A DNA stretch of 53,539 nt from Cyanobacteria bacterium RU_5_0 (GCA_012033255.1 JAAUSF010000024.1:1-53539); one strand, 5' to 3'. Positions 43,503-53,190 are shown, counted from the first letter of the stretch. Numbers and translations are program-made. The notes: generated by a model from the letters alone, not told the origin.

Positions 43503-46385
43503 CTTCCTAAGTTGTCGCGTTTTATACCAGCGAATGAACAGCTTTTCAGCTTCAATCCAGATAAAAATCAAGGCACTAAATCCAACGCAAATCATCAATT
43601 CCTGGAATGTCAGAAGATGAGTTCCGAAGAAGTTTCGCAACGGTTCAACATAAATCAACAACAGTTGCAGGATAGATGTGAAAACAACCGATACCAAAAG
43701 ATAAGGATTGGAAAGGGGATTGACTTCTGCAAACAATCGCGTGTTAGAACGAATGGCAAGAGCATGTCCCATTTGCGCTAAACAGAGGGTCGTGAATACC
43801 ATTGTTTTCCAGCGATCGGCATCTAATGCTCCGCCTGCGGTGTTTTGCTGTGTGTAAAAGTATGCCCATTCCATCATCGCGATCGTGATGATCCCCAGAA
43901 TTAGCCCGATGCGAATCATGTAAGCGCCTAACCCCCGCGCAAAAATACTTTCTTTCGGATCTTTAGGAGGCTGTTGCATCACGATCGGTCTACCCGGTTC
44001 TACAGCCAATGCCAGCGCCGGAACCCCATCGGTCACTAGATTCATCCAGAGGATTTGCAATGGCGATAAAGGAACACCGCCTAATCCAAGTAAGGGTGCG
44101 GCGGCGATCGTCAACACTTCACCAATATTGCTGCCTAAGATATAGCGAATAAACCGGCGGATGTTGATGTAAACCACTCGACCTTCTTCGACGGCTGAAA
44201 CGATCGTGGCAAAGTTGTCATCCAATAACACCATGTCACTCGCCTCTTTGCTCACATCTGTTCCTGTAATCCCCATTGCGACCCCAATATCAGCTTGTTT
44301 CAAAGCAGGCGCGTCATTAACGCCATCCCCCGTCATTGCCACAACCTGATCACAGCGTTGAAGAGCTTGCACAATTCGCAGCTTGTGTTCCGGAGAGACT
44401 CGCGCATACACACTGACATCCTGAACGGCTGCCTCTAGTTCGTCTGGGGTGAGAGTTTCAAGCTGTTGCCCTGTCAGAGCAATATCGTCGGGTTTCGCAA
44501 TGCCCAAGTCTTCCGCGATCGCTTGTGCCGTGAGTTGATGATCGCCCGTAATCATCACTGGACGAATCCCTGCTGCCCGGCACTTCTTCACCGCCTCTCG
44601 CACTTCTGGACGCGGTGCATCCAGCATTCCCACTAATCCTAGCCAGGTTAAATCATTCTCAGAACTCTCTTCAGAGGCTTCCGGCGGCAGTTCAGCCAGT
44701 GGTTTACTGGCAAACCCCAATACCCGCAATCCTCGTCCCGCAAGCTGATTGTTTTGCTCCAAAATTTGATGGCGCTGTGCCGCTGTAATCGGTTCACGTC
44801 GATCGCCAACTTGAATGTGACTACAGCGTTCCAGCGTCAACTCCGGCGAACCTTTAGTGAACATGAACAGGGCAATCCCCTCATCCTTCATCCTGCCGCC
44901 TTCATCCGTCACCATCACACTCATCCGCTTACGTTCGGAGGAGAAAGGGAATTCAGCAACACGAGGAAAATCCTGTTCCTGCTTCTCTTTGCGAAATCCG
45001 GCTTTCCCAGCAAGCACCAACAATGCCCCTTCAGTTGGATCACCCAAAATTGCCCATTCGCCATTTTCTTTCTGCAATACTGCATCATTACAAAGAACGC
45101 AAGCCAGCAGGAGCGATCGAAGTTCGGGATCTTCGGACGGATGACGGATGACGGATGACGGATGAGCGGAAGGAGCGGTTTCATTCATTCTTCCATCTTC
45201 ATCCTTCATCCTTGCCAGAAACTCTCCTTCAGGACTGTAGCCTTCTCCTGTTACCTGAGCCGTGCAGCTATGGGTGTGAACGACTTGCACAACCATTTTG
45301 TTTTGGGTGAGGGTTCCCGTTTTGTCGGAACAAATTGTGGTCACGGAACCGAGCGTTTCGACTGCCGGAAGTTTGCGGATTAGAGCATTGCGTTTTACCA
45401 TCCGCTGGGTGCCTAGTGCCAATGTCACGGTGATTACAGCAGGCAACCCCTCAGGAACGACCGCAACCGCCATACTGAGAGAGACTTTCACGAGTTCCTC
45501 AAACAGCGATGGACGGAAAATTGTCCCACCAATCACGACGATCGCCACCAGAACTAGAGAACCCGTTACCAACACATTGCCCAACTGGCTCATCCGCTTT
45601 TGCAATGGGGTTGGTTCACTTTCCACTCCTTGAAGCGCAGTGGCAATTTTGCCGAGTTCCGTCTGCATTCCTGTTCCTGTGACAAGGACGGTAGCCCGTC
45701 CTTGCACCACCTCCGTACCTGAAAAAACCAGGTTGATCCGATCGCCAAGTGGCACACTGTCTGGTAGCGTCACTGTCGCTCGTTTACTGACAGCATGAGC
45801 CTCACCAGTTAGAGCCGCCTCCCGCACTTGCAGATTCGCTTCTTCCAGAATTCGTCCATCGGCAGCGACTTTCACACCGGCTTCCAGCAGCATTACATCT
45901 CCTGGCACGAGGTCCTTGGAATCTACCTCTAAAGGTTTATCTTCTCGAACGACTCGCACCTTTGAAGTAGCTAGATTTTTTAGTGCAGCTAAGGCTTTCT
46001 CAGCACCGCTTTCTTGAATGTAACCGAGCAGTCCGTTGAGTAGAACAACCGCAAAAATTGCTACGGCATCCTTGGGAAACACGAACCTGCCAAGCGCCAT
46101 TGCTTCGCGCACATCTAAAACGGCTGAGATAATGGCAACCGCAATCAGCATCAGCAGCATGATATTCTTGAACTGATCCCACAAAATCTCCAGGGGCGAT
46201 CGTCCACCCGTTTCGATCAGTTCGTTGAAGCCATGCTGTTGTTGGTTTTGGGTAACTTGAGCCGTCGTCAAGCCAGAGGTACGATCGCTCTCTAGAAGTT
46301 TAATGGCTTGATCTGCATCTAGCGTATGCCAAGCTGGATTATCACCTGTATTGAAAACAGTTTTTGGTAAAGGACTTGCAGCCAT
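43479..46385 (-). CDS. P-type Ca2+-type cation-transporting ATPase (P2A, PacL-like)
   Basis: 968 residues, ten membrane helices expected. TGEAHAVSK (actuator domain), [10 protein letters not shown] with phosphorylated Asp354, [12 protein letters not shown] hinge. The Ca2+ site residues fit the P2A class: PEGLP in helix 4, NIGEV in helix 5, NLVTDGVPA in helix 6, as in SERCA/PacL. It pumps Ca2+ (or Mn2+) out of the cytoplasm. Odd: the nucleotide domain has two in-frame heptamer-repeat inserts (from + strand 45138-45215 and 44881-44908), reading [20 protein letters not shown] and GRMKDEG, and the last residues (NSHLG) with the TAG come from an adjacent MITE-like element. Core motifs are intact, so it should work. 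Ion choice is by motif. Confidence 0.93.
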   Translation of the reverse strand: MAASPLPKTVFNTGDNPAWHTLDADQAIKLLESDRTSGLTTAQVTQNQQQHGFNELIETGGRSPLEILWDQFKNIMLLMLIAVAIISAVLDVREAMALGRFVFPKDAVAIFAVVLLNGLLGYIQESGAEKALAALKNLATSKVRVVREDKPLEVDSKDLVPGDVMLLEAGVKVAADGRILEEANLQVREAALTGEAHAVSKRATVTLPDSVPLGDRINLVFSGTEVVQGRATVLVTGTGMQTELGKIATALQGVESEPTPLQKRMSQLGNVLVTGSLVLVAIVVIGGTIFRPSLFEELVKVSLSMAVAVVPEGLPAVITVTLALGTQRMVKRNALIRKLPAVETLGSVTTICSDKTGTLTQNKMVVQVVHTHSCTAQVTGEGYSPEGEFLARMKDEDGRMNETAPSAHPSSVIRHPSEDPELRSLLLACVLCNDAVLQKENGEWAILGDPTEGALLVLAGKAGFRKEKQEQDFPRVAEFPFSSERKRMSVMVTDEGGRMKDEGIALFMFTKGSPELTLERCSHIQVGDRREPITAAQRHQILEQNNQLAGRGLRVLGFASKPLAELPPEASEESSENDLTWLGLVGMLDAPRPEVREAVKKCRAAGIRPVMITGDHQLTAQAIAEDLGIAKPDDIALTGQQLETLTPDELEAAVQDVSVYARVSPEHKLRIVQALQRCDQVVAMTGDGVNDAPALKQADIGVAMGITGTDVSKEASDMVLLDDNFATIVSAVEEGRVVYINIRRFIRYILGSNIGEVLTIAAAPLLGLGGVPLSPLQILWMNLVTDGVPALALAVEPGRPIVMQQPPKDPKESIFARGLGAYMIRIGLILGIITIAMMEWAYFYTQQNTAGGALDADRWKTMVFTTLCLAQMGHALAIRSNTRLFAEVNPLSNPYLLVSVVFTSILQLLLIYVEPLRNFFGTHLLTFQELMICVGFSALIFIWIEAEKLFIRWYKTRQLRKYSNSHLG
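44881..44908 (+). repeat. Heptamer repeat inside the P-type ATPase gene (insert 2)
   Basis: TCATCCT, TCATCCT, GCCGCCT, TCATCCG: four 7-mers in phase, two identical. They give the [11 protein letters not shown] stretch in the nucleotide-binding domain of the ATPase. Confidence 0.75.
45138..45215 (+). repeat. Heptamer repeats inside the P-type ATPase gene (insert 1)
   Basis: CGGATGA occurs four times at 45138-45165, and TTCATCC twice at 45198-45211. This adds about 30 residues ([14 protein letters not shown] and neighbours) to the nucleotide domain. The strand pattern GGATGA/TCATCC is the same motif as before the TPR-CHAT gene, in inverse orientation. Confidence 0.8.
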
Positions 46386-46556
46386 AGATAGATCGGTTGG
46401 AATGGATTGAGGTTGACCAAGAAGTGATAGTCGGTACTAAATATTAGTATCAGTATTTTGCCACAGAACTATGATCTAGTGCCAGCTAGTTTTTTGCCAG
46501 CGAGTAGAGTTATAAAGTTATTAAGCATATTCATGAATTCGTCTTATCTTCTCCTG
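46386..46556. other. Intergenic promoter region, ATPase and nucleotide-binding gene
   Basis: 171 bp between divergent genes. Frames upstream of 46557 (TTG 46458, ATG 46533) are open but show no conserved residues. Promoters for both genes should lie here; no operator is recognised. Confidence 0.4.
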
Positions 46557-47642
46557 ATGGTCAGCAACCCCTTTGTTCCTCGACATTTGATTGGTAGACA
46601 AGTTGAACTGGCGCAAGTGAGCCAAATTTTTGCTGCCGATGGAGATTTGATGGTGGCGGGTGTACCGGGAAGTGGACGGCGATCGTTGGTTCGTTGGGCG
46701 GCTCACCAAGTAGGAGCGAGAGTCCTGGAAATTGACTGTCTCCGCGCCACAAATGCTTCTCGGTTCCTGGAGTTACTCGCAGAAGGCTTACTAGAGGTTT
46801 TCTCAGAACCCAATGAACTCGGACTGATTCAACAATGGAGTACTCAACATCCATTAATTCTGGAACAAACTTCGACACGACGGGCACGTTTAGTCTGGCA
46901 CGTTCCGACCCGTGAAGAATGGATCGTCCTGCAAGCTCTACTAACCCTGCCGCAAATGATGGCGGAGTGGTTAGATTGTCGGGTTGTCTTTGTCTTTCAA
47001 AACTTTCCGCACATCCGTTCTTGGGATCGATCGGGCAAATGGGAGGAATATTTGCGGCAGGAAATTCAGCGCCAAAGCCGCGTAAACTATGCGGTCATTG
47101 CTACTGTTGTCGAATCTTGGGCATCTGAAAGCCACTTACAGGTGATGACATTGCCACCGTTAGAGCGAGAGGCGATCGAATCTTGGGTGATAGAAGCAAT
47201 GGCATTTCAGGGATTGAAGTTTGATGTGGATGCGATCGAACTATTTCTGAAGTATGTTCAGGGACATCTTGGAGATGCGATCGCCCTTGCTCGTCGCACT
47301 TGGCTAGAATGTCGCATTACCGATCCTCAAATTGCGATCGTTCAACCTCATCACGTTCATCGTAGTCTTCTTTCTCTTGTCGCTGATCTTTCCTTAACCT
47401 TTGAATCTCTCATTCTTTTACTGCCGCCTATTCAAGCACGAGTGTTGGAGAGTTTAGCGATCGATCCAACCGACAGTCCTCATTCGCGTGACTATCTCCA
47501 AAAACATCAACTTTCTAGAGGTGGAGGTCTGCAAGGCGCATTAACTGGATTAGAACAAAAAGGATTAATCTATGGTTCAAAGTTTGGGTATCGGATGGCA
47601 ATGCCACTGTTAGTTTTCTGGTTGAGACACCGCATTGTTTAG
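46557..47642 (+). CDS. P-loop ATPase of the AAA/STAND-like type, unknown role
   Basis: 361 residues from ATG 46557 (frame open to TTG 46458; ATG 46533 also possible; MVSNPFVPRHLIGRQVEL begins the conserved part). NPFVPRHLIGRQ, a Walker A GVPGSGRRSL with Arg-Arg where the usual form has Lys-(S/T) (a notable change), then RVVFVFQNFP in the Walker B position without the usual acidic pair, a helix-rich region and a C-terminal winged-helix-like part (GLIYGSKFGYRMAMPLLVFWLRHR). The pattern resembles the AAA_16 family, but the Walker A lysine is missing and the Walker B is non-acidic, so it may be an inactive ATPase. No neighbour hints at its role. Identification is moderate. Confidence 0.55.
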   Translation: MVSNPFVPRHLIGRQVELAQVSQIFAADGDLMVAGVPGSGRRSLVRWAAHQVGARVLEIDCLRATNASRFLELLAEGLLEVFSEPNELGLIQQWSTQHPLILEQTSTRRARLVWHVPTREEWIVLQALLTLPQMMAEWLDCRVVFVFQNFPHIRSWDRSGKWEEYLRQEIQRQSRVNYAVIATVVESWASESHLQVMTLPPLEREAIESWVIEAMAFQGLKFDVDAIELFLKYVQGHLGDAIALARRTWLECRITDPQIAIVQPHHVHRSLLSLVADLSLTFESLILLLPPIQARVLESLAIDPTDSPHSRDYLQKHQLSRGGGLQGALTGLEQKGLIYGSKFGYRMAMPLLVFWLRHRIV

Positions 47643-47819
47643 ATAGCTTATCGAAATCAGTCCTGTGAGCCTTGTAGTGATAAAAAGTACCCTCTGAGGT
47701 ACTGTTTGCCTGAGCTTATGTTTGCCAGATTAAAGGTAGCGTCGCTCCAGAACGCTACACAATAGCCCTCACGTCATCAAGGCTTTGCTAACGTCGCTAC
47801 ATTGTCAGAGGACGGTAAG
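47643..47819. other. Spacer with a small hairpin
   Basis: AGTACC…GGTACT at 47688-47705 is an inverted repeat of 6 bp, possibly part of a terminator after the ATPase gene. The FAD gene begins at 47820. Confidence 0.35.
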
Positions 47820-49247
47820 ATGCAACATCGAGATCATGCCATCGTGATTGGTGGCAGTATTACAGGATTACTAGCTGGACGAGTGCTGGCGGATCACTTC
47901 GATCACGTCACAATTATCGAACGAGATTTCTTTCCAAATCGATCGGCGTTTCGTCCAGGGGTGCCGCAGTCTCGCTTTCTGCATATTCTGCTCAAACAAG
48001 GACAATTAATTTTAGAAACATTGTTCCCTGGTTTGGCAGACAGCTTGATTGCTCAAGGAGTCCCTGTGTTAGAAAGCGGTTTAGATGTCGCCTTCTATGC
48101 CGCAACTATCAAAGCAATGCAGTGTCCTATGGGACTTGACAACCTTTCTATGAGCCGCGATCTATTAGATTGGACGATTCGTGGTCGCTTGTCTGCTTTC
48201 TCGAATGTGCAATTTTTGGAGGGAGGAACGGTTACAGATTTGGTACCGAATGCAGACAACACGAAGATAGCCGGAGTCTGTGTGCGGGTGCGAGATCCGA
48301 TCGATCGCGATCGCACTCATGAAGAAGGGCTATTTGCCGATTTGATCATTGATGCCAGTGGTAGAGGCTCGAATGCTCCTCAATGGCTCCAACGGCTTGG
48401 CTATGCTCCTCCACCTGAAACGGTTGTTAATGCCTTTATTGGGTATGCTCATCGCGTGTATCAACGCCCAGCCAACTTTCAAGCCGATTGGCAAGCGATT
48501 CTCGTGCAAGCTGTCCCTCCAGTATATTCTCGTGCTGGGATTTTGTTCCCCATTGAAGACAATCGCTGGATTGTTGGCTTAGGAGGTGGCGATCGAGATG
48601 ATCCGCCGACGGATGAGGCAGGCTATTTAGAGTTTGCGCGGAGTTTACCAACACCAGAGATTTACAACGCAATCAAAGCTGCAACTCCGTTAAGTCCAGT
48701 TTATCTATATCGAGGAAACGAAAACCGTCTGCGTGGTTATGAGCGGCTTCGTCGCTATCCAGAACATTTTCTGGTGATGGGAGATGCCGCTTGTGCCTTC
48801 AATCCGGTTTATGCTCAGGGAATGAGTGTGGCGGCGATCGAAGCCCAAATTCTCGATCGTTGTTTGCATCAACTACAACAACGCCATCCATACAAGCGTT
48901 CAAAAGGGCTAACTCGACGGATTCAAGCTCAAATTGCTCGTGCCCACTTGATGCCTTGGATGATGGCAATTTATCAAGATTATCGCTACACGACAACCGA
49001 AGGAAAAAAGACATCACCCATGATCCAGTTGTCAAATTGGTATCAGGATCAGGTGTTGCCACTCGTTTCTGAGTATCCAGATGTCTATCGCACCCTGTGG
49101 GAAGTTGTTCACATGCTGAAACCGGCGACTGCCTTTTATGCTCCAAGCATCGTGTTACGGGTCTTAGCCCACGGGATGCAGCCTCGCATTCAGGCTCACA
49201 AAAATCAGATGCCTGAAGCGATCGTTCCTCCTTCAACCCAACTATAG
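47820..49247 (+). CDS. FAD-dependent oxidoreductase (monooxygenase-like)
   Basis: 475 residues from ATG 47820, with GAGGA at a good distance (the frame is open to TTG 47802). The dinucleotide-binding GGSITGLLAGRVL at 11-23, then the FAD-dependent pattern: ERDFFPNRSAFRPGVPQSRF, LIIDASGRGS (middle motif), GDAACAFNPVYAQGMS (second FAD motif). The family is FAD-binding monooxygenases/geranylgeranyl-reductase-like. The substrate is unknown. The stop codon TAG (49245-49247) lies in the left end of a MITE-like element, so the element defines the end of the protein. No partner gene is nearby. Confidence 0.82.
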   Translation: MQHRDHAIVIGGSITGLLAGRVLADHFDHVTIIERDFFPNRSAFRPGVPQSRFLHILLKQGQLILETLFPGLADSLIAQGVPVLESGLDVAFYAATIKAMQCPMGLDNLSMSRDLLDWTIRGRLSAFSNVQFLEGGTVTDLVPNADNTKIAGVCVRVRDPIDRDRTHEEGLFADLIIDASGRGSNAPQWLQRLGYAPPPETVVNAFIGYAHRVYQRPANFQADWQAILVQAVPPVYSRAGILFPIEDNRWIVGLGGGDRDDPPTDEAGYLEFARSLPTPEIYNAIKAATPLSPVYLYRGNENRLRGYERLRRYPEHFLVMGDAACAFNPVYAQGMSVAAIEAQILDRCLHQLQQRHPYKRSKGLTRRIQAQIARAHLMPWMMAIYQDYRYTTTEGKKTSPMIQLSNWYQDQVLPLVSEYPDVYRTLWEVVHMLKPATAFYAPSIVLRVLAHGMQPRIQAHKNQMPEAIVPPSTQL

Positions 49248-49337
49248 CCATAGTCATATTGGTTAGGACATTTTTGTGGGGCGGCGGAGCCGCCCCACAA
49301 AAATGTCCATGTCCTAACCTAACTGACTACAGCTATA
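49243..49337. mobile_element. MITE-like hairpin element, subtype A (copy 2)
   Basis: Near-identical to 43215-43311. Perfect 20-bp stem GGACATTTTTGTGGGGCGGC (49266-49285) with 49289-49308, loop GGA. Ends TATAG and CTATA. It provides the stop codon of the FAD gene at 49245-49247 and would act as its RNA hairpin. Confidence 0.85.
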
Positions 49338-49579
49338 TAAATAATTGCAATAATCCTGAACTGAAATCAGCTTGAGTGAGAAAACTTACTATTTCTCATA
49401 GGATTGAGCATTGTGCCATGAGGCTTCTTGATGATTCTATCCTAGAAAATTTACTAACAAAGATTACTGAATAACTAAGAATGAATCGCAATAAGCGTAA
49501 AATATTAATTTGGCAATCTGTTGTCATCAGTTGCCGATCGACTCCAACTCAACGCAATGTAACCGTGAGAGTGTGAATT
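49338..49579. other. Leader of the iron-binding protein gene, no operator assigned
   Basis: AT-rich 242 bp. Iron-uptake genes are commonly Fur-controlled; AATAATTGCAATAAT at 49341-49355 is somewhat like a Fur box but too weak to claim. No gene is seen. Confidence 0.35.
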
Positions 49580-50650
49580 ATGAACAAGATGACTCGACGC
49601 ACCTTTATGAGTGCGGGTGCAGCCATAACTGTTTTAACCGTTGGGCAACTTAAAACCAAACCTGGACGGGCACAGCAGTCTCCAATAGCACAGGGGGGCG
49701 GTTCTGTTAACCTGTACTCTGCCCGTCACTATGATACAGATAATGCCCTGTATCAGAGTTTCACCGAGGCAACTGGATATCAGGTGAATCTGATTGAGGC
49801 AGAGGCAGACCCGCTGATCGAACGGATTAAGAGTGAAGGTGCCAATAGCCCTGCGGATGTGTTAATGACCGTCGATGCAGGTCGCCTGTGGAGAGCAGAG
49901 CAAGATGGTCTGTTTGAACCTGTCAATTCTTCGGTATTGCAAGAGGCAATTCCCGAAAACCTGCGTCATCCTCAAGGACTTTGGTTTGGGTTGACAAAGC
50001 GAGCGCGGGTGATCATGTATGACAAGACTAAGGTGAACCCATCTGAGTTATCGACCTACGAGAATTTGGCAGATCCGCAGTGGCGCGGTCAAATTCTGGT
50101 GCGATCGTCCACCAACATATACAATCAATCGCTGGTTGGCTCAATTCTAGAAGCCAATGGCGCTGAGGCAACGGAAGAATGGGCACGGGGGATGGTTGCC
50201 AACTTTGCCCGTCCACCCGAAGGGAATGATACCGCGCAGATAAAAGCCTGTGCGGCTGGAGTGGGAAGCTTAGCGATCGCCAATACCTACTACCTCGTCC
50301 GTTTGGCAAATTCAGATGATCCAGCGGAACGAGAAGCAGCAGAGAACATTGGCGTCTTCTTCCCAAATCAGCGCGATCGAGGAACTCATGTCAATATCAG
50401 TGGAGCGGGCGTTCTAAAAACGGCTCCTAATAAAGAGGCTGCCCTTCGTTTTTTAGAGCATTTAGTCAGTGCTGAATCTCAACAAGTTTTTGCTCAAGGC
50501 AGCAATGAATATCCTGTATTACAAGGCGTTCCCCTTGATCCAGTCTTGGAGAGTTTTGGCGAATTCAGAGAAGATCCGTTGAATGCGTCGATCTTTGGTC
50601 GCAATAACGAAGAAGCTCTCCGCCTTACCGATCGGGCAGGGTGGACTTAA
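49580..50650 (+). CDS. futA: Iron(III) ABC-transporter substrate-binding protein (FutA/IdiA type)
   Basis: 356 residues with a twin-arginine signal ([14 protein letters not shown]6-R7) and a signal region ending AQQS. The mature part has the FutA/IdiA pattern: [20 protein letters not shown] (the iron-binding Tyr region), [64 protein letters not shown] (a further Tyr pair). These Tyr/His ligands bind Fe3+ without carbonate in FutA-type proteins. In cyanobacteria the protein works in iron uptake and is also linked to protection of photosystem II under iron stress. No permease or ATPase gene follows. The name between futA1, futA2 and idiA is not resolvable here. Confidence 0.92.
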   Translation: MNKMTRRTFMSAGAAITVLTVGQLKTKPGRAQQSPIAQGGGSVNLYSARHYDTDNALYQSFTEATGYQVNLIEAEADPLIERIKSEGANSPADVLMTVDAGRLWRAEQDGLFEPVNSSVLQEAIPENLRHPQGLWFGLTKRARVIMYDKTKVNPSELSTYENLADPQWRGQILVRSSTNIYNQSLVGSILEANGAEATEEWARGMVANFARPPEGNDTAQIKACAAGVGSLAIANTYYLVRLANSDDPAEREAAENIGVFFPNQRDRGTHVNISGAGVLKTAPNKEAALRFLEHLVSAESQQVFAQGSNEYPVLQGVPLDPVLESFGEFREDPLNASIFGRNNEEALRLTDRAGWT

Positions 50651-50977
50651 AACCGCATACATACGAGCCTTGCAACTCCTTAAATCCCCCAACTTTGGGG
50701 GACTTTTTGCAGGAAGAGTCGATCGCCAAATAGCCCGTGCATTCAATGAGGACTGGGTTAAAGTTAAAACGGCAATGGACTTCAGTGATTCTAGTAGTCT
50801 GTCAACGGTGAAGTGAGGGGTTGGGAGTGGAGGGGTCGATGGGTCGATGGGGGAAGTAAAGGCAAGCGGTGTTGGATGTCCACCCATTCACTCATCCACC
50901 CATCTACCCCTCAACTCAAGGTTGACACTCTACTAGAAGTACAACGGCTATCCATTGATGAGAGGCGATCGCCCACC
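50651..50977. other. Spacer with dispersed and inverted repeats
   Basis: 50678-50708 carries the AATCCCCCAACTTTGGGGGAC repeat, which can form a terminator-like hairpin after futA (followed by T-rich TTTTT). 50817-50925 is an imperfect inverted repeat (GGGGTCGATGGGTCGATGG against CCACCCATCTACCCCTC). No gene is seen. Confidence 0.5.
50678..50708 (+). terminator. Probable terminator after futA, built from a dispersed repeat
   Basis: TCCCCCAACTTTGGGGGACTTTTT: a 6-bp GC-rich stem with 4-nt loop and T-tract 28-58 bp after the stop. It belongs to the same dispersed repeat family as at 19217. Confidence 0.55.
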
Positions 50978-51760
50978 ATGAACGACCAAAAAACAAGCCA
51001 CTTCCTTGGTTTATCATTCGGTTTCGTTATCCTGATTCTGCTGATATTCGGTGTTCTTCAGTTCTTGCACATTTCAGTAGGCAACTTTCTAGATTGGACG
51101 ATCGGAGCCGCTAGCTTTTGGTGGCTGCTGGTGATTGTGACGGTGCCGTGGAATATTTATTTTGGGGCAAAAGCGGTTCTGGCGGATGCAGCGGAGTCTC
51201 GCCAAAAAGGGATTTCCGTAGATGAATCATCGCTGCGATATGTGCGGCAGGTCGTACAACGATCGCTCTGGGTTGCCATTGGGCTGCATCTGCTTTCGGC
51301 GCTAGGATTGTATGTTTTGGCAACGATGGGGATTAGTCAGATTGGGTATCTCGGTTCTGGAGCCGCATTATTGCTGACGGTGCTGCGTCCGACGATCGCG
51401 TTTTATCAATATCTTAGCGATCGATTGCGATCGATCGGACGAGAATTGAAATATCCGCGTGAAGATATTGTCGAATTGCGGCAGCGAGTGATCCAGTTAG
51501 AAGAGACTATAAACCAGCTTAATTATCAACTCAATGACGAGAATCCGGATGCTTTAGTCACTCGACAACAGCAGATGGTCACTGCTCTACGTCAAGATTT
51601 AAGCAATCTTGCGTCGGCTCATGAAAGTTTGAAAGTCACTAACCAATCTGAACATGAGCGGCTTGCTAGAGATGCCCAAAATGCGATCGCACAACTGAGT
51701 GCAGATGGGCAATTTCTAGACCATGTGCGTGAAATCATTCGCTTTATCAAGTCGGCTTAA
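50978..51760 (+). CDS. Integral membrane protein with C-terminal coiled coil
   Basis: 260 residues from ATG 50978 (the frame extends to 50813, where it runs through a repeat). Hydrophobic helices at about 12-30, 42-62 and 98-140 (two helices), then a charged connector (YLSDRLRSIGRELKY) and a coiled coil (about 160-230; ELRQRVIQLEETINQLNYQL). No known domain is recognised. The amphipathic C-terminus should lie in the cytoplasm. It is convergent with the glycosyltransferase gene. Function unknown; a membrane-bound scaffold is a guess. Confidence 0.7.
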   Translation: MNDQKTSHFLGLSFGFVILILLIFGVLQFLHISVGNFLDWTIGAASFWWLLVIVTVPWNIYFGAKAVLADAAESRQKGISVDESSLRYVRQVVQRSLWVAIGLHLLSALGLYVLATMGISQIGYLGSGAALLLTVLRPTIAFYQYLSDRLRSIGRELKYPREDIVELRQRVIQLEETINQLNYQLNDENPDALVTRQQQMVTALRQDLSNLASAHESLKVTNQSEHERLARDAQNAIAQLSADGQFLDHVREIIRFIKSA

Positions 51761-51776
51761 GGTTGCTTAAGTTTGG

Positions 51777-52715
51777 TTATCGGGAGTGCATTTCTGCATA
51801 CGCCGCATAAACCCCTTTGACGTTGTACCAGTTGAGAAAAATTCGAGCAATCTCCAAAGCAAGTTGAGGATTTCCTCGATCGATCAACCACTGCAACAAA
51901 GGAGCCATCGATCGTTCATTCACCGTTCCACCGAGTGTTAACCCTCCCCACAGCACACGATGTAACCACGTCATCTGAATCATCATCCGCACGTTCCAAG
52001 TCGGATGCTTTTGATAAAACACCACGCCCATGCGACCGCGTTGAATTTCTTTCTCAATCAATCTAGGAATTTGATCTATCGTAAATGGAGGATGCCAATG
52101 ATAGCCAACTGCCTCCGGGCATTTAATCAGCTGCAAGCCCAATTGCCTCAGACGAACGCCTAACTCTAAATCTTCCCAACCATAGAGTTGAAACTGAGTA
52201 TCGAAGAGTCCGGCTTGTTGCAACCAGTGACGAGCGATCGCCACATTCCCTGTGGCAAAATAAGCGGCTGAAAAATCGGTTACTTTGAACGGTTCAGAAG
52301 TCGGATTATCGAAATTGCATGTATTGATGACCCTGCCATAGGTGAAGAGGCGATCGCTTCCAAATTGCTGTTGTCCTTGAGTTAGGGCATCTGCATGAGA
52401 CTGAAGAAAAACATCCGTGACAACCAGATCACTATCAATAAAAACGATCGTGTCTCCCTTTGCCTGTTCGACTCCTAAATTTCGAGCGGCGGCGGCACCC
52501 TGATGCTCCTGCTGAAATAACTGCACATGAGAAAGCTCAGCATTATACATCTTGATCCAATCCACCGTATCATCCGTGGAGCCATCATCAACCACCACCA
52601 CTTCATAGCCCTGAATTTGACTCTTCTCAGCAAGCTGCTGCAACTCCAAGGCTCTCAGACACTTCTCTAAAATGGGCCGACGATTGTAAGTTGGGATAAC
52701 AACACTAAAAAACAC
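51777..52715 (-). CDS. Family 2 glycosyltransferase
   Basis: 312 residues of the GT-A fold: VVIPTYNRRP (4-13), VVVDDGSTDDT (40-50; nucleotide-sugar binding), AAAARNLG (74-81) and the metal-binding Asp-Ser-Asp (94-96, IDSDLV), then the WEDLELGVRLRQLG (acceptor side) stretch. It should transfer a sugar from an NDP donor to a lipid-linked, polysaccharide or protein acceptor on the cytoplasmic face. No other polysaccharide gene is in the window, so the product is unknown. A single gene. Confidence 0.92.
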   Translation of the reverse strand: MFFSVVIPTYNRRPILEKCLRALELQQLAEKSQIQGYEVVVVDDGSTDDTVDWIKMYNAELSHVQLFQQEHQGAAAARNLGVEQAKGDTIVFIDSDLVVTDVFLQSHADALTQGQQQFGSDRLFTYGRVINTCNFDNPTSEPFKVTDFSAAYFATGNVAIARHWLQQAGLFDTQFQLYGWEDLELGVRLRQLGLQLIKCPEAVGYHWHPPFTIDQIPRLIEKEIQRGRMGVVFYQKHPTWNVRMMIQMTWLHRVLWGGLTLGGTVNERSMAPLLQWLIDRGNPQLALEIARIFLNWYNVKGVYAAYAEMHSR

Positions 52716-52871
52716 AGGCTTTGGCGATCGGAATCTCGTTAGCTTTTACAGCCTACCCTATTAAGGAAAAAGGAAAAGGGAATTTATCTTTTACCTTCAA
52801 TAAAAAACCCCAGCTTGTCGCTGAGGCAGTGGGAGAAAATCCAAACCAGATGTTGATCACTCGTGACCTAG
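52716..52871. other. Spacer between glycosyltransferase and psb34
   Basis: GAAAAAGGAAAAGGG (52769-52783) is a purine-rich run; AAACCCCAGCTTGTCGCTGAGGCAGTGGG (52806-52834) may form a weak hairpin. No gene is seen. Confidence 0.35.
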
Positions 52872-52987
52872 ATATAACTGTCGTCATACAGGTTAGGACA
52901 TCAGGATTAAAGGGGGTGTGGGAGCTTCGCCCCCAGCCAGGAGTTCCACCCCTGCACCCCGTTCTAACCCAAATGGCCATCGCTATA
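52872..52987. mobile_element. MITE-like hairpin element, subtype B (copy 2)
   Basis: Closely similar to 43388-43502: GTTAGGACATCAGGATTAAAGGGGG, inner GGAGCTTCGCCCCC hairpin, GCTTCGCCCCCAGCCAGGAG, and TAACCCAAATGGCCATCGCTATA end. It ends 10 bp before the psb34 stop and could act as its RNA end. Confidence 0.8.
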
Positions 52988-52997
52988 CTTAAAACTC

Positions 52998-53165
52998 TTA
53001 ACTGACCGCAAGAGCCGTGAGAAATGTGCTGACAACCAGCAGGAGAGCGATCGTGCCTTGAAGAACATAGCGCTTTTGCTGCTCTAAGGAAGGATATTCT
53101 GCGAAATGAATGGGGGGTTCGATGGCGTAGTTGTTGAGAATGCCTTCTTCGTTCGTCGTGTACAT
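52998..53165 (-). CDS. psb34: Psb34/Ssl1498 photosystem II assembly protein (light-harvesting-like)
   Basis: 55 residues: MYTTNEEGILNNYAIEPP, then EYPSLEQQKRYVLQG and one membrane helix (TIALLLVVSTFLTALAV). This is the Ssl1498 family, known as Psb34, a small HLIP-like thylakoid protein that binds CP47 in PSII assembly intermediates and modulates Hlip binding. The ATG at 53165 follows GAGAGG with a good spacing. A perfect HLR1 element for RpaB (53191-53208) lies 26 bp upstream, fitting high-light control. Too short for a usual gene-finder cut-off. Family identity is secure. Confidence 0.9.
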   Translation of the reverse strand: MYTTNEEGILNNYAIEPPIHFAEYPSLEQQKRYVLQGTIALLLVVSTFLTALAVS

Positions 53166-53190
53166 TTTGTGTTCCTCTCTTCTGTGACTT

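Noticed and set aside
49338-49360. Fur box before futA
   Set aside because: AATAATTGCAATAAT is only a partial match; AT-rich sequence alone does not support it.
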